From: Microgenomates group bacterium ADurb.Bin219
GTDB taxonomy: Bacteria; Patescibacteriota; Microgenomatia; UM-FILTER-40-11
Assembly (NCBI GenBank): GCA_002069945.1
Contig: MWCH01000006.1
Span: 1 to 56,512 of the forward strand
Length of the DNA stretch: 56,512 bases
Direction of reading: 5' to 3'
This document shows, in pieces, positions 8,133 through 15,877 of the stretch (positions are counted from its first letter, which is position 1; every line of letters starts with the position of its first letter). The translations under genes and the position numbers were made by a program. The notes under the pieces are model-generated. The model did not search any database. It was not told the DNA's origin and saw only the letters and a program-made list of their open reading frames with translations.

Positions 8133-9536
8133 TTATTTTTCCTCAAATACTTGAGCTTCAAAGACAAAGATTTCGGTAGCGGGATCTTTATAGCAATCGG
8201 AAAGCAAACCGGCTTTGTCACTGCATAAATGACTTAAAAATTCTTCCAAGTTCCAGCCTGTTTCGGTTGCCACCTGGGGAAGAAAGGTGCCGGTATTTGG
8301 ACCCCTTCGAATAACAACACCGTGTTTGCCCAATTCAATTTCCCGCCAGCTTTTAATTTTTTTCTTGGGGGTCAAGACGGAAATTTCGATGGTTATTTCC
8401 GGTAGTTCCTTGGCAGTCACCGGATAAAATCTGGGGTCGTAGGCTGCCGCTTCAATAGCCATCTCTTGAATAACACGATAAAGTGGCTTGTCCGGTTCAA
8501 ATTCGCCGATACAACCGCGAAGTTGATCTTTGTTGCGGAGAGTAACGAAACAGCCCAAAGGACAAAGAAGCGATTGGTTTTTAGGAAGGTTGGGATTTTT
8601 AGGAAGGTTGGGATTTGTCAGGTATTGTTGAAGAGTTTGACGGGCGATTTTGAGGGCTTCTTTTTGGGTGTTTTTATCAAGCGGTTGAGCAATTTCGGTG
8701 ACTTTTTGATAACCGACAATGGCGGCATAGCCGACCACCTGCTCTTTTTGTTCAGAAATATCTCCGGAGTTGGCATATCTGATTTTTTTAAATTCCAGCT
8801 TTAAGATTTCAGCGACTCTTAGCCCGATTTTTACTGCCTCGGCGCCACAGGCATAGGTTTCCGCCCCAAGGTAATTATGGGATTCCAATTTTTGAATTGT
8901 TTCGTTGAATTTTTTTACTTTGCCGGTTAAAATTGCCCTGATGGTTTCCTGGTCAACTTTATTGGCGATTTCGTAAGGTGGGTAATGGGAAAGATCGGTG
9001 CTGACAACTAGCAAAGTATTTTCGTCCAGGTTGTCGGAAATTTTTTGCGCCAGAGCATTAATTAATTGATCGTTTGTCTGGCTGATTAAAATCGGGACGA
9101 TTTTAAAATCTTTAAGAACCTTTTGTAAAAAAATTAATTCTATTTCCAAAGAATGTTCTTCTTGATGGGGACCGGAATCGGCAATAATTTTTTTTCCGTC
9201 AATCATTTTTCCGGCAAGTTTTTCGTCAATTTCAATTTTTCCCAATGGAGTTTCCCATAGACGATCGATATCAACGGCGGCGTAATCAAAAAAAGCCCGG
9301 TGACTAGCCCCTAGTAAAATTATCCGGGTATAATTTTTTTCCATTAATTGACGAAATCCCCAAGAGGCGATTTGGCCGGAATAATCAAGGCCGGCATGGG
9401 GGACGATTAAAATTTTTGGTAGGTAGGGAGATACATTCTTAGTTTTTGATAGAAATAAAGTGAGGTAAGCCTCTAATTTTTCTTTTGCGGTCGGATAAAA
9501 GCTACCCGAAACCGCGGGTTTTCTAACATTGGGCAT
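8133..9536 (-). CDS. MEMO1-AMMECR1 fusion (AmmeMemoRadiSam B and A)
   Basis: A 467-residue fusion. Residues 1 to about 275 are a MEMO1/class III dioxygenase-like domain: VSGSFYP, VPHAGLDYSG, LLGASHRAFF, EEHSLEIEL, VVSTDLSHYPPY. Residues about 285-465 are an AMMECR1 domain with the hallmark LRGCIG and EIEISVLTPKK-like EITIEISVLTP. In many bacteria the two are separate genes beside a radical SAM enzyme (the AmmeMemoRadiSam system), whose reaction is unproven. No radical SAM gene is present in this window. A tandem 18-base duplication gives NLPKNPNLPKN near the start of the second domain. A TGG-TATAAT element ends 6 bases before the ATG, so the message is probably leaderless. Confidence 0.88.
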   Translation of the reverse strand: MPNVRKPAVSGSFYPTAKEKLEAYLTLFLSKTKNVSPYLPKILIVPHAGLDYSGQIASWGFRQLMEKNYTRIILLGASHRAFFDYAAVDIDRLWETPLGKIEIDEKLAGKMIDGKKIIADSGPHQEEHSLEIELIFLQKVLKDFKIVPILISQTNDQLINALAQKISDNLDENTLLVVSTDLSHYPPYEIANKVDQETIRAILTGKVKKFNETIQKLESHNYLGAETYACGAEAVKIGLRVAEILKLEFKKIRYANSGDISEQKEQVVGYAAIVGYQKVTEIAQPLDKNTQKEALKIARQTLQQYLTNPNLPKNPNLPKNQSLLCPLGCFVTLRNKDQLRGCIGEFEPDKPLYRVIQEMAIEAAAYDPRFYPVTAKELPEITIEISVLTPKKKIKSWREIELGKHGVVIRRGPNTGTFLPQVATETGWNLEEFLSHLCSDKAGLLSDCYKDPATEIFVFEAQVFEEK

Positions 9537-9579
9537 AAATTAATTATACCAACTTAGCAAGAGCAAGAAGAGGGAGAAA

Positions 9580-11640
9580 TCAGGCGGATATTTTTAAAAT
9601 GAAATCTCTCACTTTAGCTGCGGTTTCAAAATCAAGATTGGCGGCTGCCTGTCGCATCTCTTTTCTTAATTGGGGGATTAATTTTTTTTGTTCACCAGGA
9701 GTTAGCGCCTCTAAGTCAATTTCCATAAATCTTCCCGTGTCCCTACCGGAGTCCTTTAGGGCGGAGTGGGGGGCAATTCGGTTACGAATGGGCTTTTCAA
9801 TACTTTTAGGAGTGATTCCGTGTTTCTCGTTATATTCTATTTGGATTTTTCTTCTTCTTTCCACTTCTTCTATCGCTTCCCTCATGGCCGTAGAAACTTC
9901 ATCGGCATACATAATTACTTGACCGGAAATATTTCTGGCGGCTCTTCCCATGGTTTGAATTAAAGAAGTTTTGGAGCGTAAAAAACCTTGCTTGTCCGCG
10001 TCTAAGATGGCGACCAAGGAAACCTCCGGCAGATCCAAACCCTCTCTTAAAAGATTTACGCCGATGATGACATCATATTTTCCGGCGCGCAGATCGGCCA
10101 GAATATCCGTTCTTTCCAGGGCGACAATATCCGAATGGAGATAGTGAACCAAAAGGGGAACGGGAGTATTTTGGGGATCAACCAGCCAATTGGCCAACTC
10201 TTCGGCCATTTTTTTAGTCAGAGTGGTAACCAGAACCCGCTCTTTTTTTTCTTTTCTTTTGATAATTTCGGCGACCAAATCCTGAATTTGATTTTCGGTT
10301 GGTTTGACAATAACTTCCGGGTCAACCAGGCCGGTAGGCCGGACGAGCTGCTCAACAACGCCGTTGTCGGCTTTCATCAATTTTTTTTCTGTCTGATAAC
10401 TGATCGCTGATAGCTGATAGCTTTCTCTCGCTTTTCCAACCTCCCAGTTGTCGGGGGTGGCGGAAACATAAATCGTTTGGGGAACTCTTTGTTCAAATTC
10501 CGCAAAAGTTAACGGTCGGTTATCAATTGCCGCCGGCAGGCGGAAGCCGAAGTCGATAAGCGTGCGTTTGCGGCTTAGGTCACCCTGATACATGCCGCGG
10601 ATTTGAGGGACGGTCATATGGGATTCGTCAATAACAACCAAATAATCCTGGCCAAAAAGATATTTAAAATAATCAACCAGGGTCCAGGGTGCTTCACCGG
10701 GTTTCCGGCCGTCAAAATAACGGGAATAATTTTCAATGCCGTTGACATAGCCGGTTTCCCGAATCATCTCCAGATCGTAATTGACTTTTTGTTCCAGTCG
10801 CTGGGCTTCCAGCAGTTTATTTTCTTTTCTTAATTGCTCAAGGCGCTTCTTAAGATCTAGACCGATTTGCTTTTCGGCGGTAAGAAGAATATCGGGATTG
10901 GTTAAATAATGTTTAGCCGGATAAATAAGTGTTCCTTCCAGCTCCACCGGCTGGCCGGAAATTAGTGGCCGGGTGGTGATTTCTTGAATAATTCCGTTTT
11001 CAACGCCGATTTTTAGGATTTCGTCGGAATAGGCAGGAATGATCTCAATATTTTCACCCCGGACACGGAAAAGACTCCGGTCCAGCTCCATTCTGGAGCG
11101 GGAATAATGAAGGCCGACCAGGCGATCCAAAAATTCTTCCTGATTGATTTTTTGGCCCTTTTTCAAGCCGATGACAAAGCGGTTATATTCTTCCGGCGAG
11201 CCCAAATTATAGATACAGGAGACCGAAGCGACCAAGATAACGTCTCTTCGGGAAAAAAGCAAGGAAGTGGCTTGAAGCCGCAATTTATCAATTTCTTCAT
11301 TGACTTCCGTTTCTTTTTCAATATAAGTATCGGTTTGGGGAATATAGGCTTCGGGCTGATAAAAGTCATAGTAGGAAATAAAAAAACCAACCCCATTATG
11401 GGGAAAGTATTCTTTAAATTCCTGATAAAGCTGGGAGGCCAGGGTTTTATTATGAGAAATAACCAAGGTGGGTTTTCGGGTGTTGGCAATGACGTTGGCT
11501 ACCGTGTAGGTTTTGCCACTGCCGGTGACGCCCAACAAAACTTGATGGGCTCTTCCTTCCTTGACTCCGGCAGTCAATTTTTCAATGGCTTGTTGCTGGT
11601 CGCCGGCAGGGGAATAGTCGGCAGCTAGTTTAAAATCCAT
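9580..11640 (-). CDS. uvrB: excinuclease ABC subunit UvrB
   Basis: UvrB is the DNA damage-verifying helicase-like subunit of nucleotide excision repair. The 686-residue protein has Walker A GVTGSGKT (residues 38-45), the beta-hairpin region FFISYYDFYQPEAYIP, the helicase motifs DESHMTVPQIRGMY and YVSATP, motif VI QTMGRAARN and a C-terminal UVR domain (IPQLRKEMRQAA, LDFETAAKVRD). At about residues 402-424, after YVSATPDNWEV, there is an extra segment containing SYQLSAISYQ that the family normally lacks; it is encoded by a short dispersed repeat. A TATAAT box on the minus strand (11738-11743) is divergent from the trxA promoter. Confidence 0.97.
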   Translation of the reverse strand: MDFKLAADYSPAGDQQQAIEKLTAGVKEGRAHQVLLGVTGSGKTYTVANVIANTRKPTLVISHNKTLASQLYQEFKEYFPHNGVGFFISYYDFYQPEAYIPQTDTYIEKETEVNEEIDKLRLQATSLLFSRRDVILVASVSCIYNLGSPEEYNRFVIGLKKGQKINQEEFLDRLVGLHYSRSRMELDRSLFRVRGENIEIIPAYSDEILKIGVENGIIQEITTRPLISGQPVELEGTLIYPAKHYLTNPDILLTAEKQIGLDLKKRLEQLRKENKLLEAQRLEQKVNYDLEMIRETGYVNGIENYSRYFDGRKPGEAPWTLVDYFKYLFGQDYLVVIDESHMTVPQIRGMYQGDLSRKRTLIDFGFRLPAAIDNRPLTFAEFEQRVPQTIYVSATPDNWEVGKARESYQLSAISYQTEKKLMKADNGVVEQLVRPTGLVDPEVIVKPTENQIQDLVAEIIKRKEKKERVLVTTLTKKMAEELANWLVDPQNTPVPLLVHYLHSDIVALERTDILADLRAGKYDVIIGVNLLREGLDLPEVSLVAILDADKQGFLRSKTSLIQTMGRAARNISGQVIMYADEVSTAMREAIEEVERRRKIQIEYNEKHGITPKSIEKPIRNRIAPHSALKDSGRDTGRFMEIDLEALTPGEQKKLIPQLRKEMRQAAANLDFETAAKVRDFILKISA
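10393..10422. repeat. CTGATAGCTGATAGC-type repeat inserted in uvrB
   Basis: The unit CTGATAACTGATCGCTGATAG plus a further CTGATAGCT lies in frame inside uvrB and is translated as YQLSAISYQ. Such GATAGCT multimers are widespread short repeats in bacterial intergenic DNA. Here the open reading frame is kept on both sides. Confidence 0.7.
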
Positions 11641-11737
11641 AACTTTTTTATAAAATTTCTAATGATTAATTTCTAGTTAACCGAATTTAAAATTGGAGAT
11701 TAGAATAATTAGAATAATTGGTAATTTTACCCATACT

Positions 11738-11774
11738 ATTATACCTTGTCGGTAAAGAAAGATTGTTTTAAAAT
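11738..11774. promoter_or_regulatory. divergent promoters of uvrB and trxA
   Basis: On the minus strand TATAAT (complement of 11738-11743) can drive uvrB. On the plus strand TTGTCG (11746-11751), a 17-base spacer and TAAAAT (11769-11774) can drive trxA. The two promoters nearly overlap, so the genes could influence each other's transcription. Confidence 0.5.
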
Positions 11775-11807
11775 AGTTTAATCGTTAAAATAAAAAAAGG
11801 AGGGAAG

Positions 11808-12116
11808 ATGGTCATTCTTAATGACGAAAATTTTGATAAGGAAGTTCTGGAGTCCGATTTGCCGGTTTTAGTGGATTTTTTTGCAACTTGGTGTGGTCCT
11901 TGTCAAATGTTGGGGCCGATTATTGAAGAGCTGGCAACCGAATTGGCCGACAAGATCAAGGTTGTCAAAGTTGATGTTGATCAGGCTTCGCAAACCGCAG
12001 AAAAATACCAAATTATGAGCGTTCCGACCCTGATTTTGTTTAAAAACGGCCAAATTGCGAAACAAATGGCCGGATTTAGAGGAAAAGAAGACTTAATTAA
12101 AGAAATTTCGGAGTAA
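11808..12116 (+). CDS. trxA: thioredoxin
   Basis: A standard-length thioredoxin (102 residues) with active site WCGPC (Cys29, Cys32), preceded by LVDFFAT and followed by the cis-proline loop SVPTLILF and the GFRGKEDL C-terminal region. It reduces disulfides in cytoplasmic proteins. The start has a strong ribosome-binding site (GGAGG, 5-6 bases before ATG), unlike the many leaderless genes nearby. It is followed at once by trxB, giving a complete thioredoxin system. Confidence 0.96.
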   Translation: MVILNDENFDKEVLESDLPVLVDFFATWCGPCQMLGPIIEELATELADKIKVVKVDVDQASQTAEKYQIMSVPTLILFKNGQIAKQMAGFRGKEDLIKEISE

Positions 12117-12142
12117 TTCTTTAATTGAAATATAAATAGTTT

Positions 12143-13069
12143 ATGTATGATTTAATTATCGTCGGCTCCGGACCCGCCGGCCTGACCGCTTCCGTTTATG
12201 CCAGTCGCTATAAACTTAAACATCTGGTTATCGGAAAACTGTTGGGTGGGACGATTACCTGGGCTCACAAAGTAGAAAATTTCCCCGGATTTAAGGAAAT
12301 TTCCGGTTTTGAATTGGGCCAAAAAATGGCGGAACAGGCAAAAAGTTTGGGGGCGGAGATTTGGTCGGAAAATGTGCAAAAGATTTTGGTTGGTCCGGGA
12401 AATCCTTCCACTTTCAAAATTGTTACGGAAACCAATAAAGAAATTGAGAGCCGGACGGTTCTGGTGGCGACCGGAACCGAAAGGAGAAAGTTAAACATTC
12501 CCGGCGAGAAAGAGTTTTTAGGCAAGGGCGTTTCCTATTGTACTACCTGCGACGCCGCTTTTTTCAAGGACAAAACCGTGGTTCTTGTCGGCGGCAGTAA
12601 CGCCGCCTGCAGTGGGGCAAGTCATCTGGCTCAATTTGCCCGGAAGGTCTATCTGATTTACCGCAAAGACGAGTTGCGGGCCGAGCCTATTTGGGTAGAT
12701 GAAGTAAAAAATAATCCCAAAGTGGTTATTGTTTATAACACCAACGTGACCGAGATTTTTGGAAATGGTACTAAACTTACCGGTGTAAGGTTGGATAAGC
12801 CGTTTGAGGGAAAGAACGAGATTGAAGCAGAGGGTGTTTTTATTGAAATCGGTGGGCTTCCGGTTCGTTCTTTGTTGGCGACCCTTGGGGTGGAGATGGA
12901 TGAAAACGGCTATGTTAAGGTCAATGAAAAAATGGAGACCAATATCCGGGGTTTGTTTGCCGCCGGCGATTTAACAACCCATGGTCAGGTTATGTCTCAG
13001 GCAATAGTCGCAGCCGCTGATGGGGCAGTTGCCGCCGGCAGCGTTTATAAATTTCTTAAAGAGAAATGA
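12143..13069 (+). CDS. trxB: thioredoxin reductase
   Basis: A 308-residue FAD/NADPH enzyme that would reduce the adjacent thioredoxin. The FAD-binding motif IVGSGPAGLTASVYASR is at the N-terminus, the redox pair is in YCTTCDAAFF (CxxC), the NADPH site is VLVGGSNAACSGASH, and the C-terminal FAD motif is GLFAAGDLT. The family usually has CATCDG, here CTTCDA, and a GGGDSA-type nucleotide loop, here GGSNAA; both are still compatible with function. It has no clear ribosome-binding site, is 26 bases behind trxA and overlaps the next gene by 4 bases, indicating one operon. Confidence 0.93.
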   Translation: MYDLIIVGSGPAGLTASVYASRYKLKHLVIGKLLGGTITWAHKVENFPGFKEISGFELGQKMAEQAKSLGAEIWSENVQKILVGPGNPSTFKIVTETNKEIESRTVLVATGTERRKLNIPGEKEFLGKGVSYCTTCDAAFFKDKTVVLVGGSNAACSGASHLAQFARKVYLIYRKDELRAEPIWVDEVKNNPKVVIVYNTNVTEIFGNGTKLTGVRLDKPFEGKNEIEAEGVFIEIGGLPVRSLLATLGVEMDENGYVKVNEKMETNIRGLFAAGDLTTHGQVMSQAIVAAADGAVAAGSVYKFLKEK

Positions 13070-14010
13070 AAAAAATTTTGGTAACCGGTGCTTTCGGCCA
13101 AATCGGCAGCGAGTTGGTTCCTGCCTTGCAAAAAGAATTCGGGACGGAAAATATTGTTTGTTTGGGCCACCGTAATATTCCCGCCGATTTCAAGGGTATT
13201 TTGGAAAAAACGGGGATTGATGAAATCGGCAAAATTGAAGAAATCGTCAATAAGTATCAAATTGGGACAATTTACCATCTGGTTTCAATTCTTTCCGCCA
13301 AAGGAGAAAAAGATCCCCAACTAACCTGGGAAGTCAATATGGGCGGATTAAAAAATATTTTGGACTTGGCGGTTAAGCATGGTTTAAAAATTTTTTGGCC
13401 AAGTTCCATTGCTGCTTTTGGCCCGACCACTCCCCGGAAAATGACACCCCAGAAAACCATTTTGGAACCGACAACGATGTATGGGGTAACGAAAGCCGCG
13501 GGCGAATTGCTTTGCCAGTATTATTTTTTGAAATTTGGGGTTGACGTCCGCTCGGTTCGTTATCCGGGAATTATTTCCTGGAAAACAGAGCCGGGAGGGG
13601 GAACAACCGATTACGCGGTGGCGATCTTTTACGAGGCTTTGAAAACCGGAAAATACCAATGTTTTGTCAAAGAAGAGACGAGCTTGCCGATGATGTATAT
13701 GGACGATGCGGTAAGGGCGACCTTGGCAATTATGGCCGCCGACTCCGAAAAACTGACCGTCAGAACCAGTTATAATCTTGCGGCGATCAGTTTTTCCGCC
13801 GGTGAATTGGCGCTGGAGATTAAAAAACACTTACCTCTTGAGGTAACTTACCAACCGGACGAAAGACAAAAGATTGCCGATTCTTGGCCGGAGTCAATTG
13901 ACGATTCTTTGGCCAGAAAAGATTGGGGATGGTTGCCGGAATATGATTTAGCAAGAATGACACAGGAGATGATTAAACAGTTAAGGGAAAATAAAAAACT
14001 ACTGGCTTAA
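13066..14010 (+). CDS. NAD-dependent epimerase/dehydratase, TDH-like
   Basis: A 314-residue extended short-chain dehydrogenase. It has the glycine-rich NAD motif VTGAFGQIGSELV (residues 6-18), the catalytic SSIAAFG serine and the Tyr/Lys pair in TMYGVTKAAGE. The GIISWKTEPGGGTTDYAV stretch and MMYMDDAVRATLA are typical of NAD-dependent L-threonine 3-dehydrogenases of the SDR type, which oxidise threonine to 2-amino-3-ketobutyrate. A sugar-nucleotide epimerase is the alternative. It is translationally coupled to trxB by an ATGA overlap. Confidence 0.82.
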   Translation: MKKILVTGAFGQIGSELVPALQKEFGTENIVCLGHRNIPADFKGILEKTGIDEIGKIEEIVNKYQIGTIYHLVSILSAKGEKDPQLTWEVNMGGLKNILDLAVKHGLKIFWPSSIAAFGPTTPRKMTPQKTILEPTTMYGVTKAAGELLCQYYFLKFGVDVRSVRYPGIISWKTEPGGGTTDYAVAIFYEALKTGKYQCFVKEETSLPMMYMDDAVRATLAIMAADSEKLTVRTSYNLAAISFSAGELALEIKKHLPLEVTYQPDERQKIADSWPESIDDSLARKDWGWLPEYDLARMTQEMIKQLRENKKLLA

Positions 14011-14045
14011 ACAGGAAAAAATTACATAGAATTAAATTTTAAGAA

Positions 14046-14074
14046 TTGACATTTTAATTTTCCGGCAATAAACT
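14046..14074 (+). promoter_or_regulatory. promoter of the ferredoxin gene
   Basis: TTGACA (14046-14051), a 17-base spacer and TAAACT (14069-14074). Transcription would start near 14081, giving an RNA leader of about 65 bases that carries the hairpin at 14090-14128. Confidence 0.55.
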
Positions 14075-14089
14075 AAAATTTGTTTCTTT

Positions 14090-14128
14090 ATCGCCATCAC
14101 CCCGCCGATTGGGCGGCCAGATGGCGAT
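14090..14128 (+). promoter_or_regulatory. long hairpin in the ferredoxin leader
   Basis: ATCGCCATC pairs perfectly with GATGGCGAT (9 bp), and inside it CCCGCC pairs with GGGCGG (6 bp) around a GATT loop. No U-run follows, so it is not a plain terminator. It sits 18 bases before the ferredoxin start codon and could protect the message or control its translation. Confidence 0.55.
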
Positions 14129-14146
14129 TCGGAATAAACTTTAACG

Positions 14147-14332
14147 ATGAAAATCACTGTTGACAAAGACAAATGTATTGGTTGCGGCGCTTGCACGGCT
14201 TTGGCTGCCAAGACCTTTCGCTTAGGCGATGACGGCAAGGCCGAAGTGATAGAACCAGCAAAAGACAGTCTTGAAGAGATTAATAACACAGCTGAGAGCT
14301 GTCCGGTAGAGGCGATTAAAATTAAATCTTAA
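14147..14332 (+). CDS. ferredoxin, single [4Fe-4S] cluster
   Basis: A 61-residue ferredoxin. Ligands are Cys10, Cys13 and Cys16 in CIGCGAC and the distal Cys in SCPVEAI, the pattern of monocluster ferredoxins of the Thermotoga/Bacillus type. It carries electrons in the cytoplasm; its partner enzymes are not obvious, although the neighbouring thioredoxin reductase and dehydrogenase make this a small redox island. It has its own promoter and a structured leader. Confidence 0.9.
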   Translation: MKITVDKDKCIGCGACTALAAKTFRLGDDGKAEVIEPAKDSLEEINNTAESCPVEAIKIKS

Positions 14333-14357
14333 TATTTAGTTATTGAGGTGAGCCCAC

Positions 14358-14382
14358 TTGTCCTTCGGTAAGCTCAGGACTA
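14358..14382. repeat. GTCCTT-CG...CTCAGGAC palindromic repeat
   Basis: CTTGTCCTTCGGTAAGCTCAGGAC is an imperfect palindrome of the widely dispersed kind seen in many bacterial genomes. A related copy lies at 16407-16440. Flanking CCCA and TTGGG extend the pairing. It sits just upstream of the ribosome-binding site of the next gene. Confidence 0.55.
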
Positions 14383-14402
14383 GTTGGGAGCACAGGAGGA
14401 TT

Positions 14403-15248
14403 ATGAAAAAAGCAAACGATATAAAAGATATAAAAATTACTTTAAACCTAAACCAAATAGTGATTATCCTCTTGGTCATTGCTTCATTCTTATTGGGTAG
14501 CGTTTGGAGCAAGTTAAGGTCAGGCGGGGGAGAATCGGTTAAAATTTCCCAGGAAAACCAAAAAACGCCGACAGCCGCCGTTCAACCAACCAAGCCTCCT
14601 TTTAATCCGGAGAAATCGAACAAACCCGAAGTCAAATTTTTCGTGATGTCTTATTGTCCTTACGGCAACCAGGCGGAAGCCGGTATGGAACCGGTTTATC
14701 AATTGCTTAAAAACAAAGTTGATTGGCAGCCGCGTTATGTTATTTACAAAGATTATTGCAGCCGGTCTACTGGCTCGGAGAAAACCACTTGCGAAAAGAA
14801 CAATTGTCTTAAGACTGGTGACGAAATTTATTGCTCAATGCACGGAGTGGCGGAGCTAAATCAGGATATTCGGGAAATTTGTGCCTTTAATCTTGGCGAT
14901 CTAAATAAGTGGTGGCAATTTGTTTCGGGGACCAACAAGAATTGCAATGTCGGCAATATTGAAACCTGTTGGACAGGAGAAGCGAAAAAAGCCGGTTTGG
15001 ATACCAATAAAATAACCGGTTGTCTTAACCGGGAAAAATTCGCTTTGGCCAAGAAAGAAACGGCGGAAATGGATAAATATCAGGCCTTTGGCTCGCCGGC
15101 GGTTTTTATCAACGGAGCCGCTTATAACGGCGGCCGCTCTCCGGAAGATTATAAAAAAGCGATTTGTAACGCTTTTGAAACCCAACCGGAAGAATGCAAA
15201 ACGGTTTTGGGCCAGGAAACTGCCGCCACCGCCGGAGGTTGCAATTAA
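14403..15248 (+). CDS. membrane-anchored thioredoxin-fold protein (CPYG)
   Basis: This 281-residue protein has a cytoplasmic N-terminus, one transmembrane helix (about 18-34), a Pro-rich linker and an extracellular thioredoxin-fold domain. The active-site position reads SYCPYG (Cys85), so only one Cys is present where CxxC is usual. The cis-Pro loop is FGSPAVFING. Many further cysteines (for example DYCSRSTG, TTCEKNNC, NIETCW, ITGCLN and a C-terminal pair) may form disulfides or supply the resolving thiol. The start ATG at 14403 is chosen for its AGGAGG ribosome-binding site; an open frame extends upstream into the palindromic repeat. It lies 5 bases before a second anchored thioredoxin-like gene. 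Confidence 0.75.
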   Translation: MKKANDIKDIKITLNLNQIVIILLVIASFLLGSVWSKLRSGGGESVKISQENQKTPTAAVQPTKPPFNPEKSNKPEVKFFVMSYCPYGNQAEAGMEPVYQLLKNKVDWQPRYVIYKDYCSRSTGSEKTTCEKNNCLKTGDEIYCSMHGVAELNQDIREICAFNLGDLNKWWQFVSGTNKNCNVGNIETCWTGEAKKAGLDTNKITGCLNREKFALAKKETAEMDKYQAFGSPAVFINGAAYNGGRSPEDYKKAICNAFETQPEECKTVLGQETAATAGGCN

Positions 15249-15253
15249 AAGTT

Positions 15254-15805
15254 ATGAATAAAAAAGCACTTCCTTTTATAACGATTCTTTTGCTTATCGT
15301 TGCGTTCTTGGCCGGGTTAAAATTGACGCAAAAGAATCAAGGAACGGCGACTCCGACTCCGACCCCGGAAAAACCGAGCGAGGCGACAGTGACACCGATC
15401 AACTATCCGGAAACGGTTGGCGGTTTTTTGGTTACCGATAAGGAAATTTGCCTACAGGACGGGAAGCCGGTAATCTATTATTTCGGTTCTTCCGGCTGTC
15501 CCCATTGTCAATGGGAAAGCCCGGTAGTAAAAAAGGCGGTTGATAAATTTAAAGATTTGGTTTCTTTTCATAACAACATGGATTCTTCCGCAGACCAGGA
15601 AATTTTTAGCCAATACGGAGATATCAATCCCGGCTATATTCCTTTTTTGGTTTTCGGTTGTAAATACGCTCGGTTGGGAAGCGGGGAGACGGCGGGCGAA
15701 GTCAAGGAAATTGAAAATTTAAGCGCTCTTTTATGCAAACTGACAGAAGGAAAACCGGTTTCCGTTTGCGATCCGCTTAAAGAGGTAATTTCGGGAATTA
15801 AATAA
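15254..15805 (+). CDS. membrane-anchored thioredoxin-like protein (CPHC)
   Basis: A 183-residue protein with an N-terminal transmembrane anchor (about 6-23), a Thr/Pro linker and a thioredoxin-like domain. GSSGCPHCQWESP holds the CPHC active site typical of DsbA/DsbE-type oxidoreductases, and GYIPFLVFG holds the cis-proline. It should act on thiols outside the membrane. With the preceding CPYG protein it forms a two-gene unit that could fold the Cys-rich surface proteins found in this window; no VKOR or DsbB partner is present here. The ATG at 15254 fits the signal anchor best. Confidence 0.78.
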   Translation: MNKKALPFITILLLIVAFLAGLKLTQKNQGTATPTPTPEKPSEATVTPINYPETVGGFLVTDKEICLQDGKPVIYYFGSSGCPHCQWESPVVKKAVDKFKDLVSFHNNMDSSADQEIFSQYGDINPGYIPFLVFGCKYARLGSGETAGEVKEIENLSALLCKLTEGKPVSVCDPLKEVISGIK

Positions 15806-15877
15806 ACTTCTCTTTTTTGGTCCCTTGCTTCTTATTTTCTTTAAAAGACCGTTCTTTGCGTGTGGTAAAATGGCGCC

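Noticed and set aside
8466-8804. 112-codon plus-strand frame
   Set aside because: It is the mirror of the MEMO1-AMMECR1 gene, which has clear family motifs.
14358-14402. Fifteen extra N-terminal codons of the CPYG protein
   Set aside because: They overlap a palindromic repeat and lie upstream of a strong ribosome-binding site for the ATG at 14403.
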